Counted from the first letter of the stretch, positions 46,903 through 56,536 are shown. The stretch: 64,000 nucleotides of DNA from Gammaproteobacteria bacterium (GCA_013373545.1 JABXHQ010000025.1:20232-84231); one strand, 5' to 3'. The notes: generated by a model not told the origin, from the sequence alone. Numbers and translations: made by a program.

Positions 46903-47577
46903 TTACTTGGCTTGATCAATTTCACGGCGCATGCTGTCGATGGTCGCTTGGTAATCTGCCGTATTGAAAATTGCCGAGCCAGCAACAAAGGTATCAGCGC
47001 CATGCGCATAAATTTCGCCAATATTATCAACCTTCACTCCGCCATCAATTTCTAAACGAATATCTAAGCCACTTTGGTCGATCATCTGACGTACTTGGCG
47101 CAACTTAGTCAAAGTGTTGGGAATGAACTTTTGACCGCCAAAACCAGGGTTGACTGACATAAGCAAAATCATATCCAGACGATCCATAACGTAATCTAAC
47201 ACACTAAGTGGCGTAGCCGGGTTTAACACTAACCCTGCTTTACAGCCGCTATCGCGAATCAATTGCAAAGTGCGGTCCACATGCTCGGAAGCCTCCGGGT
47301 GAAAGGTTATCGTACTGGCGCCCGCCTTAGCAAAGTCAGGAATAATTCTGTCGACCGGTTTCACCATCAAGTGCACATCAATTGGCGCTTCGATACCATA
47401 ATTGCGCAGTGCATCGCAAACCATTGGCCCAATCGTTAAGTTAGGGACATAATGATTATCCATAACATCAAAGTGAACCCAGTCGGCTCCAGCCTTCAAA
47501 ACATCGGCAACTTCTTGCCCAAGCCGAGCAAAATCAGCCGATAAAATAGATGGTGCAATAACAGGAGATTGTTGCAT
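46903..47577 (-). CDS. rpe: Ribulose-phosphate 3-epimerase
   Basis: Rpe interconverts ribulose-5-phosphate and xylulose-5-phosphate in the pentose phosphate pathway. The 224-residue TIM barrel has [16 protein letters not shown], the catalytic Asp in [31 protein letters not shown] and IDGGVKVDN with the second Asp. All conserved motifs are present. It begins an operon with trpG/pabA. Confidence 0.97.
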   Translation of the reverse strand: MQQSPVIAPSILSADFARLGQEVADVLKAGADWVHFDVMDNHYVPNLTIGPMVCDALRNYGIEAPIDVHLMVKPVDRIIPDFAKAGASTITFHPEASEHVDRTLQLIRDSGCKAGLVLNPATPLSVLDYVMDRLDMILLMSVNPGFGGQKFIPNTLTKLRQVRQMIDQSGLDIRLEIDGGVKVDNIGEIYAHGADTFVAGSAIFNTADYQATIDSMRREIDQAK

Positions 47578-47628
47578 ACTAATAACCCGAATTAATCAAC
47601 AGTTCCGGTATTTTACTGTATCAAAGCC

Positions 47629-48618
47629 TTGAACCCAACGACTAAACCATTCGTAAAGTTAATTCTTATTAATTGGCTAATGTTGCATATGCTATGCGCT
47701 CACGCAGCGACCGTGGCATGGCAAGAATTATGGCCGCAAAATAGTCAGCTGACGGTATGGCTCATTGATCCAACTCCGTTACAGCACAGCTTGGTTGTGA
47801 CTGCCACAAATGAATGGGAAAAGCATATTAATCTGCGCTTTGTCGTCACTCAAAATCGTCCAGCCGCCAGTCATATTCGCATTGCTTTCCATTCATTCGA
47901 CGGTAGCTTTTTAGGTCGCCACTCGCAACTGCATGACACGCAACCCACTATGCTGCTTGGTAGTCTCGGATCAGCGCAAGTTTCATTAGCGCAAAAGCGA
48001 CGCATTGTTATGCATGAGCTAGGACATGCTATCGGACTCGAGCATGAATTTCGCCACCCAGATTGGCCTTTTGGGTATCGCTGGCGAGCGCAGCAAGTAG
48101 CGCGCTGTGAACAATTACTAACACTTGATGAGTCGACCAATTGCGAGCAGCTGATGCAGCCATTGCCGCGCAAAGCCCGGCACTACACGCCCTTCGATGC
48201 CCATTCAATAATGAGCTATCCAATCAGCGCTAAATGGTTAGATGACCACAACACCGATCTCATTCCAAGTAATACACTGACCGCAATTGATAAAATGGTC
48301 GCGGCATTTGCGTATCCCCGAACCAGCGCAACGACGGCGCCAGAATCGTTAGCCGTGGCTTTCGTTAATTATTGTCAACAAGCGGTCAAAATAGAGTGGT
48401 TCGATACTCATAAGCCGCGCAACGGAGCACAGTCGTTAACCCTGTTAGCCGGAGCTAAAAGTGAGTGGTTAACCCTCGACGCTCCACAGCTAAAGATTAA
48501 AGCAGAGACGATTTCCGGTGACTTTCGCTGGCACAGTTATGATTCATCACAATTTTTAACTTTTATCAATCAAGATTGGTTACAGCAGGGCTACGAAATT
48601 CCTTTTTATTGCAACTGA
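47629..48618 (+). CDS. Secreted astacin-like zinc metalloprotease
   Basis: A 329-residue exported metzincin. The zinc motif HELGHAIGLEH fits HExxHxxGxxH and the next residue is Glu as in astacins; the Met-turn reads SIMSYP. The catalytic domain covers about residues 45-225, followed by a small C-terminal domain with one Cys pair. The signal peptide is about residues 1-26 if TTG at 47629 is the start; no ATG gives a convincing signal peptide. It stands alone. Export through the type II system encoded at the left edge is possible but unproven. Confidence 0.8.
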   Translation: MNPTTKPFVKLILINWLMLHMLCAHAATVAWQELWPQNSQLTVWLIDPTPLQHSLVVTATNEWEKHINLRFVVTQNRPAASHIRIAFHSFDGSFLGRHSQLHDTQPTMLLGSLGSAQVSLAQKRRIVMHELGHAIGLEHEFRHPDWPFGYRWRAQQVARCEQLLTLDESTNCEQLMQPLPRKARHYTPFDAHSIMSYPISAKWLDDHNTDLIPSNTLTAIDKMVAAFAYPRTSATTAPESLAVAFVNYCQQAVKIEWFDTHKPRNGAQSLTLLAGAKSEWLTLDAPQLKIKAETISGDFRWHSYDSSQFLTFINQDWLQQGYEIPFYCN

Positions 48619-48712
48619 GAATTAAGTACCACTATTTAATACCGCAATGAACATAAGTTGCAACGACTGATAAAATGCTTTTCAATAAAGCCTGTTCAGC
48701 TAGGATAACAAT

Positions 48713-49516
48713 ATGAATATTTGGACTGACATATGTGTAAACCTCACTAATAAGCGCTTCGATAATGATCGTGAGCAAGTGATTCAAGATGCCGTTGAAA
48801 AAGGTGTTAAGCGCATGCTGGTGGTTGGCACTTGCCTAGAAAGCTCTCAAAAAGCGGTGGAGCTTTGTGCCCAATACCCACAATATTTACGAGCAACCGC
48901 TGGCTGTCATCCACATGATGCCAAAACAATGTCCGCACAATCTTGGGAACAACTCAGCGCACTATTTGAATCTCCCTATGTTATTGCGATAGGTGAGTGT
49001 GGATTGGACTTTAACCGTAATTTTTCAGAACCGGAAATCCAGCTGGAAGTCTTCTCTAAACAACTTGAATTGGCATTGCAACACAATCTTCCTGTGTTAC
49101 TTCATGAGCGCGATGCCTATAAAGAAATGTTAAGTTTGTTAGCACAACATCCAAAGCTAAAAAAAGTCATTCATTGCTTTACTGGCTCGGAAGAACAAGT
49201 ACAAGGGTATTTAGAGCTCAACTGTTATGTTGGTATCACAGGATGGATTTGCGATGAACGACGTAATGCCGAGTTACAGGGAGCGATAGACGTAATTCCC
49301 AATGAGCGGCTGTTAATCGAAACCGATGCTCCTTATTTATTGCCCCGCACATTGAAGCCTAAACCGGCAAAGGGTCGCTGTGAACCTATCCATATCGAGG
49401 AAGTCAGTCAGCAATTAGCCGCACTTAAAAATATTCCTCATGATGTTTTAGTCGCAATTACCACACTCAATTCAACTCAACTATTCGATTGGCCGATAGA
49501 TGAGGCTATTCTATAA
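48713..49516 (+). CDS. tatD: TatD-family 3'-5' DNase
   Basis: TatD is a metal-dependent exonuclease acting in DNA repair and fragmentation. The 267-residue TIM-barrel protein has the metal ligands and signatures GCHPHDAK, IGECGLDFNRNFS, IHCFTGSEEQV, ITGWICDERR and LLIETDAPYLLPR, which match E. coli TatD more closely than YcfH or YjjV. It is followed after 15 bases by the MFS-acyltransferase gene. Confidence 0.93.
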   Translation: MNIWTDICVNLTNKRFDNDREQVIQDAVEKGVKRMLVVGTCLESSQKAVELCAQYPQYLRATAGCHPHDAKTMSAQSWEQLSALFESPYVIAIGECGLDFNRNFSEPEIQLEVFSKQLELALQHNLPVLLHERDAYKEMLSLLAQHPKLKKVIHCFTGSEEQVQGYLELNCYVGITGWICDERRNAELQGAIDVIPNERLLIETDAPYLLPRTLKPKPAKGRCEPIHIEEVSQQLAALKNIPHDVLVAITTLNSTQLFDWPIDEAIL

Positions 49517-49531
49517 TTTCTGAGAATCTTT

Positions 49532-51409
49532 ATGTCTGGAAATCAATTTCACTTATTAAAAGAAAAAAGATTTTTCCCTTTTTTTCTTACTCAAGCACTC
49601 GGTGCTTTTAATGACAATGTTTTTAAAAATGCATTGATCACCATCTTCGCTTATAAAACGATAGCAGAAACGGATAACAGCGGATTTTTGGTAAATTTAG
49701 CTTCAATAATTTTTATCTTACCGTTCTTTTTGTTTTCGGCAACCAGTGGACAATTTGCCGAAAAGTATCCGAAAGCCACAGCAATACGGGTTATTAAATT
49801 AATGGAAATTTTTGTTATGGTGCTCGCCTGTATTGGCTTTTACCTCAACAATATAACCTTCTTATTGGCTGTATTATTCTTAATGGGTCTGCAATCAACA
49901 CTGTTCGGTCCGGTAAAATACTCCATTATGCCGCAGTACCTGAAAGAGAAAGATTTGGTCGGTGCCAATGGCTTGGTAGAAATGAGCACCTTTCTTGCTA
50001 TTTTGCTCGGGTTGATCGTCGGCGTAGCAATTACTCGATTAGAGCCCTATGGTATTATTGCGGTATCCGTCGCGTTATTGTCGGTGAGCATTTTGGGCTA
50101 TTTATCGGCCCGCGCAATTCCCCAACTACCAGCTGTTGAGCCGAGCCTAAAAATCAATTGGAATCCATTAACTGAAACCATCAAAACCTTCAAGTACGTG
50201 AAAGGAAACCGAACCGTCTTGCTCTCGGTACTTGGTATTTCATGGTTTTGGTTTTTTGGTGCCACCATACTTGCTCAATTGCCCACCTATAGCCGTTCAA
50301 CATTAGGCGGCAACGAGTTAGTCTTTATGACACTAATGGGGGCATTTTCGATTGGTATTGGTGTCGGCTCTTTACTATGTGAAAAAATGTCTGGTCGCAA
50401 AGTAGAAATTGGGTTGGTGCCGTTCGGAGCCATTGGTATGACATTATTTAGCGTCGATATGTATTTTGCTAATAATGCATCCAATGCGCTACCAACGTTA
50501 ACTTTGGCGCAATTTCTATCTTCTTGGAATAACTGGCATGTGTTGCTTGATGCAACTTTCATTGGGGTTTTCGCTGGCTTTTTTATCGTTCCACTGTATG
50601 CGCTTATTCAGCAAAGATGTAGTAAGAATCATGTTTCCCGTGTTATCGCCGCAAATAATATATTAAACGCGTTCTTTATGGTGCTATCAGGAGTTATGGC
50701 CATAAGCTTACTTAGCTTGGGCTTTACTATTCCTGAGGTTATACTAGTTAGCGGCATTCTCAATGCGCTGGTATCCATTTATATATTTACGGTTGTGCCA
50801 GAATTCCTTATGCGATTTCTGGTTTGGATCTTCATTAACATCTTTTATCGTATTCGATTAAAAGGCCTTGAAAAAATTCCAGAAGAGGGTGCTGCCGTTC
50901 TGGTCTGTAATCATGTTAGTTTTATGGACGCACTCATTATTGCTGGTTGTTGTCGTCGACCGATTCGTTTCGTTATGGATCATCGAATTTTTAAAACGCC
51001 AATCTTAAGTTTTATTTTTCGTACGGCCAAAGCAATACCCATCGCACCCGCGCATCAGGACCAAGCCCTTATGGATCGAGCCTTTGATAAGATTGCGGAA
51101 TACTTGGAAGCCGGTGAAGTGGTGTGTATTTTTCCCGAAGGGAAGATTACTGCCGACGGAAATATAAATACTTTTAAACCGGGCATTGAAAAAATTATTG
51201 AACGTACTCCGGTTCCTGTTGTACCGATGGCGATATCTGGGTTATGGGGTAGCTTTTTTAGTCGTAAAGATGGACCCGCAATGGGGACGATTCCCAAGCG
51301 CTTCTGGTCAAAAATATCATTTAGTATTGACGATGCTGTTGCACCAGAGCAGGTAACAGCAAAAGACTTGCAAAGCAAGGTAAGTGAGTTAAGAGGAAAA
51401 ATTGCTTAA
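49532..51409 (+). CDS. LplT-like MFS transporter fused to a PlsC-type acyltransferase
   Basis: This 625-residue fusion has a 12-helix major facilitator domain at about residues 10-420 (FLTQALGAFNDNVFKNAL, typical of lysophospholipid transporter LplT) and a PlsC-type acyltransferase domain at about 430-620. The acyltransferase HX4D motif is NHVSFMDA, with FPEGKIT as the substrate motif. In E. coli transport (LplT) and acylation (Aas) are separate, and Aas also has an acyl-ACP synthetase domain; that domain is absent here. Role inferred: flip lysophospholipid inward and re-acylate it. Confidence 0.88.
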   Translation: MSGNQFHLLKEKRFFPFFLTQALGAFNDNVFKNALITIFAYKTIAETDNSGFLVNLASIIFILPFFLFSATSGQFAEKYPKATAIRVIKLMEIFVMVLACIGFYLNNITFLLAVLFLMGLQSTLFGPVKYSIMPQYLKEKDLVGANGLVEMSTFLAILLGLIVGVAITRLEPYGIIAVSVALLSVSILGYLSARAIPQLPAVEPSLKINWNPLTETIKTFKYVKGNRTVLLSVLGISWFWFFGATILAQLPTYSRSTLGGNELVFMTLMGAFSIGIGVGSLLCEKMSGRKVEIGLVPFGAIGMTLFSVDMYFANNASNALPTLTLAQFLSSWNNWHVLLDATFIGVFAGFFIVPLYALIQQRCSKNHVSRVIAANNILNAFFMVLSGVMAISLLSLGFTIPEVILVSGILNALVSIYIFTVVPEFLMRFLVWIFINIFYRIRLKGLEKIPEEGAAVLVCNHVSFMDALIIAGCCRRPIRFVMDHRIFKTPILSFIFRTAKAIPIAPAHQDQALMDRAFDKIAEYLEAGEVVCIFPEGKITADGNINTFKPGIEKIIERTPVPVVPMAISGLWGSFFSRKDGPAMGTIPKRFWSKISFSIDDAVAPEQVTAKDLQSKVSELRGKIA

Positions 51410-51891
51410 TGAAAACGGTCATTAGAATAATCCAAGTATTAACCGGTGTACTTTTGTTGTTTCTATCATTGGGAATGTTTGTGCCGGTGCATACAATGAC
51501 GACGTCGATCGCCTGTAAAGTTAATAAAAATGAACTCGCAAGCCAGTTAGCCAATGAAGCTTTTGTGACTAGCTGGCTATCAACCGCAACAAAGCAACCC
51601 TCAACTGAAAACTATTTGCTTGAGTATGAATTAATCACAACACATGAGCAGCCGTTTGCAAAACTGCAAGTCACTAACGTCAACAGTCAACCTTTGCAAT
51701 TAAAGTTGGTTGCTCAAACCTATACGATTGATGTTTCATTGCAGCCTGAAGAAGGCCGACTTATCATTGAACAACATTTTTCTGGAATGGGTGTGTTTTG
51801 GCAGTCGCGACATTTTTTTGATGCCACCGAGAAACTCGAATCCACGGATAAGCGGCTACATCAACTGTACGGGGAAAGTTGCGCGGACTAA
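51409..51891 (+). CDS. Membrane-anchored protein, unknown
   Basis: A 160-residue protein with one N-terminal hydrophobic segment (about residues 7-28, possibly an uncleaved signal) and a periplasmic beta-rich remainder (LQLKLVAQTYTIDVSLQPEEG). I do not recognise a family. It overlaps the stop of the transporter-acyltransferase gene by 1 base (TAATG), so it may be a partner in lysophospholipid recycling. Its last 4 bases overlap the convergent dtd gene. Confidence 0.7.
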   Translation: MKTVIRIIQVLTGVLLLFLSLGMFVPVHTMTTSIACKVNKNELASQLANEAFVTSWLSTATKQPSTENYLLEYELITTHEQPFAKLQVTNVNSQPLQLKLVAQTYTIDVSLQPEEGRLIIEQHFSGMGVFWQSRHFFDATEKLESTDKRLHQLYGESCAD

Positions 51892-52325
51892 CTTTCTAAC
51901 CAAAATGTGGCAGGGCCTTGATTGCATAAATGAACATCCATATCGGCGCCAAAAACGCCACTGGCAACCGGGGCCATTTGTTGCTGGCAGTAGTCAACCA
52001 GTTGTTGAAATAGCTGTTCACTCATTTGCGGCGGCGCGGCGGTGCTAAAGCTAGGCCTCAAACCTGATTGTGTATCGGCCGCTAAGGTAAATTGCGGCAC
52101 CAATAGCAATCCACCATTGATTTGCTTAACATTAAGATTCATTTTGCCATTTTGATCGGCAAAGATACGATAATTCATGATGCGATCAGCGAGTTTTTTC
52201 ATACGCGCGGAGTCATCCTCTTGGGTAACGCCAATTAACGCAAGGATACCGCTTTCGATTGCACCACAGACGTTTGAATCAACGATAACTTGAGCGTTAG
52301 TCACTCGCTGAATCAGACCAATCAT
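51888..52325 (-). CDS. dtd: D-aminoacyl-tRNA deacylase
   Basis: Dtd removes D-amino acids (and glycine from tRNA-Ala) from tRNA. The 145-residue protein has the N-terminal MIGLIQRVTNAQV, the SQFTLAAD-like PQFTLAADTQSG segment with the Thr position, and the NLNVK motif; the cross-subunit Gly-Pro motif reads NQGPATFWLE at the C-terminus. It overlaps the end of pip by 29 bases on the same strand, so both belong to one transcript. Confidence 0.95.
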   Translation of the reverse strand: MIGLIQRVTNAQVIVDSNVCGAIESGILALIGVTQEDDSARMKKLADRIMNYRIFADQNGKMNLNVKQINGGLLLVPQFTLAADTQSGLRPSFSTAAPPQMSEQLFQQLVDYCQQQMAPVASGVFGADMDVHLCNQGPATFWLES

Positions 52326-53274
52326 GAGTCACCATTTTATGTAAGTCACGCGCTGCTCGAACCAATGCATCGGTAATACCTGGATCCAAATTCGCATGGC
52401 AAGCATCACGAATAATATGCAACTCTGCAGTCGGCCAGTTCGCTTGCAACTGCCACGCGCAATCAAGCGGGCACAATAGATCAAAGCGACCATGAACAAT
52501 AATGCCGGGAACGGTTTCGAGTTTGTGAGCATCGCTCAAAACCTGATTGTCTTCTATAAAACAATTATGTCGAAAGTAATGGGCTTGAATACGAGCAGTC
52601 GTACTTGCGACATGAGGATCGTTAAAACGCTTGATCCACGCGCTGGAGTGATGCAATAAGCTTGAGCGCGCATACCAAATAGCCCAACTTTTTGCCGCTG
52701 CCATCCGCGCTAAATCATCACTGCCCTCGAGGCGACTGGAGAAGGTATCTAACAAATTTGCTCGATCGGTGGCATGTAAAGATTGCGCAAACTCCTCCCA
52801 GTAGTCCGGCACCAAACGCGGCACACCGACATCAAAAATCCAATCGATATCTTGCTGGCGACCGAGAAATACCGAGTGCAAGACAAGACCTAGCGTTCGC
52901 TCGGTATATTTTTGCGCGTAAAGCAAGGCCAAAGTCGCCCCCCAACCACCACCAAAAATTACCCAACGCTTGAGATTCAAGTGCTCTCGTAGGGCCTCCA
53001 TGTCGCTCAGTAGGTGATCGGTGGTGTTCGCGGCTAACGCATCCTTAGCTTTAGATTGCCCGCAGCCTCGCTGGTCTAGCAAAATGATGCGATACTTCTC
53101 TGGATCAAAAAATCGTCGATGGTAGGACACCGAGCCGGTGCCGGGACCACCATGGATGTACAAGACCGGCACGCCGTCTTTCGATCCACTCTCTTCAAAA
53201 AACACATGATGGCCGTCGCCAACATCAAGAAAGCCTGATTGGTAAGGTTTTATTTCTGGAAAGAGTACCTGCAT
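52297..53274 (-). CDS. pip: Prolyl iminopeptidase
   Basis: Pip is a cytoplasmic serine peptidase releasing N-terminal proline. The 325-residue alpha/beta hydrolase has the oxyanion HGGPGTG motif, nucleophile Ser expected in the GGGWG segment and late catalytic Asp and His (GRFDLLCPLD, DACHANLDP). Here the elbow reads VIFGGGWGATLAL: the usual GGSWG Ser is Gly, so the catalytic nucleophile appears to be missing. I chose MQVLFPEIKPYQSGFL at 53274 because it matches family N-termini; a TTG/ATG at 53313 would add 13 residues. Confidence 0.88.
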   Translation of the reverse strand: MQVLFPEIKPYQSGFLDVGDGHHVFFEESGSKDGVPVLYIHGGPGTGSVSYHRRFFDPEKYRIILLDQRGCGQSKAKDALAANTTDHLLSDMEALREHLNLKRWVIFGGGWGATLALLYAQKYTERTLGLVLHSVFLGRQQDIDWIFDVGVPRLVPDYWEEFAQSLHATDRANLLDTFSSRLEGSDDLARMAAAKSWAIWYARSSLLHHSSAWIKRFNDPHVASTTARIQAHYFRHNCFIEDNQVLSDAHKLETVPGIIVHGRFDLLCPLDCAWQLQANWPTAELHIIRDACHANLDPGITDALVRAARDLHKMVTHDWSDSASD

Positions 53275-53442
53275 AGTCTTCGCTACTGGCCAAATGAAGT
53301 CAGTGAATAACAACTCAACTTGTCGCTACTGCACAAGTCGATTTTCCATTTCCTCGTTAATGGTAGCATGAGAAATTGAGTTTTAATCAAGGGAGATAAA
53401 AAAATCTCTTTTTGCGAATGGACAATGACTTACATTATGAAG

Positions 53443-53548
53443 GCAGGTGCGCTTACAGAATCGCAGCATGAAAGGTTTTAGAATTTGAAGCGTCAATCTC
53501 CTACCTGCATATATTGACACTTTAACCGGCCAACTGGCCGGTTTTTTT
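53443..53548 (+). ncRNA. Candidate structured small RNA with its own terminator
   Basis: Between two minus-strand genes, a plus-strand segment folds into nested stems: GCAGGT (53443-53448) with ACCTGC (53503-53508), and CGCTT (53450-53454) with AAGCG (53488-53492). About 15 bases later an intrinsic terminator follows (53524-53548). No tRNA, 6S or other family was recognised. Two short frames of 17 and 18 codons overlap it, so a small peptide cannot be excluded. Promoter not clear. Confidence 0.45.
53524..53548 (+). terminator. Intrinsic terminator of the candidate small RNA
   Basis: AACCGGCCA (53524-53532) pairs with TGGCCGGTT (53535-53543), then a run of T. The opposite strand lacks a T tract, so it works for plus-strand transcription, although both neighbouring genes are on the minus strand. 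Confidence 0.85.
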
Positions 53549-53564
53549 ATGCTTTGACGAGCGC

Positions 53565-53963
53565 CTAGTGCGGCTCTTGTGAATCTTCTGCCTGTTTGGC
53601 TTCTTGTTCGGCCTTTTCCTTAGCCGCTTTTTCCTGCGCCGCTTGCTCAGCTCGCTTGCGCGCAATCGTGTCTTCAACGATCACTACATAGCCTTCCGGA
53701 ATCGGAGCTGGATCCAATCCCTGCGCGACACGCACGCGATCATAAGCAATTTGCACACAATTACGATTTGGATCAACTTTTAAGCAGCGGTCATATTCGC
53801 GCGACAAAGACTCGCCAACAGACTCTGCTTTCGGTGGCTCTTGATACCCAAAAATGGCTTGCACAAACTTAAACCAGCCGGTTTCAGAGCCACTAGTACT
53901 GGCACAACCTGCAATAAGTAATATTGTCGTTAATACTGTTAATGCATGGCGGCCAGTAGTCAT
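53565..53963 (-). CDS. Lipoprotein of unknown function
   Basis: A 132-residue protein with a lipoprotein signal (LIAGC lipobox, Cys about residue 20). The mature part has two Cys residues spaced by 8 (CLKVDPNRNC) in a small helical region, and the last third is a charged helix of Ala, Glu, Lys and Gln repeats (QAAQEKAAKEKAEQEAKQA), probably a coiled coil. It begins 2 bases after the typA stop, suggesting co-transcription. No family recognised. Confidence 0.75.
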   Translation of the reverse strand: MTTGRHALTVLTTILLIAGCASTSGSETGWFKFVQAIFGYQEPPKAESVGESLSREYDRCLKVDPNRNCVQIAYDRVRVAQGLDPAPIPEGYVVIVEDTIARKRAEQAAQEKAAKEKAEQEAKQAEDSQEPH

Positions 53964-53965
53964 AT

Positions 53966-55783
53966 TTAAGATCCTTGTCGTGAAGCGCGCTTACGCTCGT
54001 GTTCTTTCAGCAACTTTTTACGAACTCGAATACTCTTAGGCGTCACTTCAACCAATTCATCGTCGTCGATAAACTCAAGAGCTTGCTCAAGTGTAAACAC
54101 AATAGGTGGAGTTAGCACTAAGTTTTCGTCCGTACCGGAAGCTCGAACATTGGTTAACTGCTTTCCTTTCAACGGATTCACCGTGAGATCGTTATCGCGA
54201 GAGTGAATACCGATAACCATGCCCTCGTAGACTTCAACACCGTGGCCTAGGAACAACCGTCCACGCTCTTGCAACGAGAATAATGCATAGCCGAGCGCTT
54301 TGCCGTCACCGTTACTAATAAGTACGCCGTTGTGACGCTGTGCTAACGCCCCTGGAACCGCCACGTCATAACGTTCAAACGTGTGATAAATCAATCCAGA
54401 GCCCGACGTTGCGGTCAAAAACTCAGTTTGGAAGCCAATTAAGCCACGTGATGGAATAATAAAGTCTAAACGAACGCGACCTTTGCCATCGGGTACCATG
54501 TTGTTCATCTCGGCTTTACGCAAACCAAGCTTTTCCATGATCGAGCCTTGATGTTCTTCTTCAATATCGATTGTTAAATTTTCATAAGGTTCCATTAATA
54601 CGCCATCAATTTCACGCATAATGACTTCTGGGCGAGAAACGGCAAGCTCAAAACCTTCGCGACGCATATTTTCGATTAATACTGAAAGGTGAAGTTCACC
54701 GCGACCAGAAACTTTAAACTTGTCCGGATCATCGGTTTGCTCAACACGCAACGCAACATTGTGAATTAATTCTTGTTCAAGACGCTCAAGAATTTGACGC
54801 GAGGTTAAAAACTTGCCTTCTTTACCCGCAAAAGGTGAGGTATTCACTTGGAAAGTCATGGTAACCGTTGGCTCATCGACGGTTAATGCCGGCAAGGCTT
54901 CAACGGCTTCTTGGGCGCAAATAGTATCGGAAATTTTCGGTGCTTCAATACCAGTGATAGCAATGATGTCACCAGCAGTGGCTTCGGTCACTTCGCTGCG
55001 CTCGAGACCCATGTAACCAAGCACTTGGCCAATTTTGCCACGGCGCGTTTTACCGTTGCGGTCAACAATGGTTACCGGCATATTTGGGGTAACTTTACCG
55101 CGCTTCACCCGCCCAACTGCGATTGCACCCACATAGCTGGAGTAATCTAGCTGAGAAACTTGCATTTGGAATGGTCCATCAACGTCAACCGCTGGCGGCT
55201 CAACCATATCAACAATCGCTTGAAACAACGGCGACATGTCACCACTGGTCACGGTTGGGTCGTCACTGGCGAAACCATTGAGCGCTGAGGCATAAATCAC
55301 TGGGAAATCAAGTTGCTCATCGGTAGCACCGAGGCGATCGAATAGGTCAAAAACCTGATCCATAACCCAATCTGGACGTGCGCCAGGTCGGTCAATCTTG
55401 TTGATCACAACAATCGGCTTTAGGCCTTGAGCAAAGGCTTTTTGCGTCACAAATCGCGTTTGTGGCATTGGCCCATCAACGGCATCAACCAGCAATAATA
55501 CTGAATCAACCATCGACATGATCCGCTCGACTTCGCCGCCAAAGTCGGCGTGTCCTGGAGTATCAACAATGTTGATGCGGTAATCGTTCCAGCTGATAGC
55601 AGTATTCTTGGCAAGAATGGTAATTCCACGTTCTTTTTCGAGATCATTGGAGTCCATTACTCGCTCAGTTGGCGCGGCACGGTCGCCTAAAGTGCCAGAC
55701 TGCTGTAATAATTTATCAACTAGGGTTGTTTTACCATGGTCAACGTGCGCGATAATCGCTATGTTTCTTAACTTCTCAATCAC
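53966..55783 (-). CDS. typA: Translational GTPase TypA/BipA
   Basis: TypA is a ribosome-binding GTPase involved in 50S assembly and stress or cold adaptation. The 605-residue protein has G1 [11 protein letters not shown]2 [12 protein letters not shown]3 [12 protein letters not shown]4 [12 protein letters not shown], then EF-G-like domains and the TypA-specific C-terminal region (GQFLTATSG-like). Length matches E. coli BipA. A 17-bp perfect palindrome lies in its promoter (55824-55840). Confidence 0.97.
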   Translation of the reverse strand: MIEKLRNIAIIAHVDHGKTTLVDKLLQQSGTLGDRAAPTERVMDSNDLEKERGITILAKNTAISWNDYRINIVDTPGHADFGGEVERIMSMVDSVLLLVDAVDGPMPQTRFVTQKAFAQGLKPIVVINKIDRPGARPDWVMDQVFDLFDRLGATDEQLDFPVIYASALNGFASDDPTVTSGDMSPLFQAIVDMVEPPAVDVDGPFQMQVSQLDYSSYVGAIAVGRVKRGKVTPNMPVTIVDRNGKTRRGKIGQVLGYMGLERSEVTEATAGDIIAITGIEAPKISDTICAQEAVEALPALTVDEPTVTMTFQVNTSPFAGKEGKFLTSRQILERLEQELIHNVALRVEQTDDPDKFKVSGRGELHLSVLIENMRREGFELAVSRPEVIMREIDGVLMEPYENLTIDIEEEHQGSIMEKLGLRKAEMNNMVPDGKGRVRLDFIIPSRGLIGFQTEFLTATSGSGLIYHTFERYDVAVPGALAQRHNGVLISNGDGKALGYALFSLQERGRLFLGHGVEVYEGMVIGIHSRDNDLTVNPLKGKQLTNVRASGTDENLVLTPPIVFTLEQALEFIDDDELVEVTPKSIRVRKKLLKEHERKRASRQGS

Positions 55784-55815
55784 TGATCAATACTCATAAA
55801 AATTTTGAGGCGCGT

Positions 55816-55840
55816 ATTATACGCATTTCACTGTGAAATG
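55816..55840 (-). promoter_or_regulatory. typA promoter with a perfect 17-bp palindrome
   Basis: On the minus strand a consensus TATAAT occupies 55816-55821. Two bases upstream lies CATTTCACTGTGAAATG (55824-55840), a perfect palindrome with one central base, filling the spacer where a -35-proximal repressor would bind. No convincing -35 hexamer is present, so activation is equally possible. The cognate regulator is unknown. Confidence 0.6.
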
Positions 55841-55953
55841 GTGACTTTTTATTCAGCTATTTTGAAAAATGTCGACTGACCACTAGACTCCGAGCCAAGC
55901 TTAGCTTTCAATAAGGCATATACAGCCGATTTTAACCTACTTAAGGAATCAAA

Positions 55954-56433
55954 ATGCGCACGTTTTTCCTCCTTTGTTTGGTCAGCCTCAGTCTATCCGT
56001 CAGCGCCATTGACTACCGTACTGGCGATAAAGCACTGGATCGCTGGCTAATCAACATTGACTTTGTCGCCCGCGAGCAGCAGCAACAAGCATTTGAGCGC
56101 TTATGCCAAGAGTTTAAGGTAAACCCAGAGTTGCTTGGTAGCTGGCGCGATGATTATGAATTAAGCGTTGCGCAAATGACCGCCGCGCTGGTGGCAAGAA
56201 AAATACTCGATACCGACTTGGAAGCAACCCTCGAGCAATTTAGTAAAACGCCGGTGAAAAAGTATCAAGCGCTGCTGAAAGAGCTGGGCATGCCCGAGTT
56301 CAGTGATCAATTTAAGACTTTTCGTCAAGAAATCCAACGCCGTGCGCCGGAGCAGGACTTAGAAGCGGAAAGTCGCAATATTTTTAATGAGGATAATTTA
56401 ATCGACGCAAAACCCAAAAAAGGGGGCCGCTGA
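55954..56433 (+). CDS. Exported protein of unknown function
   Basis: A 159-residue protein with a signal peptide (about residues 1-18, ending SVSA) and a mostly helical mature part rich in Glu, Gln and Arg (AREQQQQAFERLCQEF, KKYQALLKELGMPEFSDQF). One Cys in the mature part. It is divergent from typA and precedes the signalling cluster by 103 bases. I do not recognise a family; periplasmic location is inferred from the signal. Confidence 0.75.
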   Translation: MRTFFLLCLVSLSLSVSAIDYRTGDKALDRWLINIDFVAREQQQQAFERLCQEFKVNPELLGSWRDDYELSVAQMTAALVARKILDTDLEATLEQFSKTPVKKYQALLKELGMPEFSDQFKTFRQEIQRRAPEQDLEAESRNIFNEDNLIDAKPKKGGR

Positions 56434-56536
56434 TTAACTCGGATAAGCTATAGTTGGTAGAGGAATAACATTCGCCGCCGGAGAACCGGCCGCACGGACC
56501 AACACCACCGCAGATTAAACGGAATAACTGATCTCC

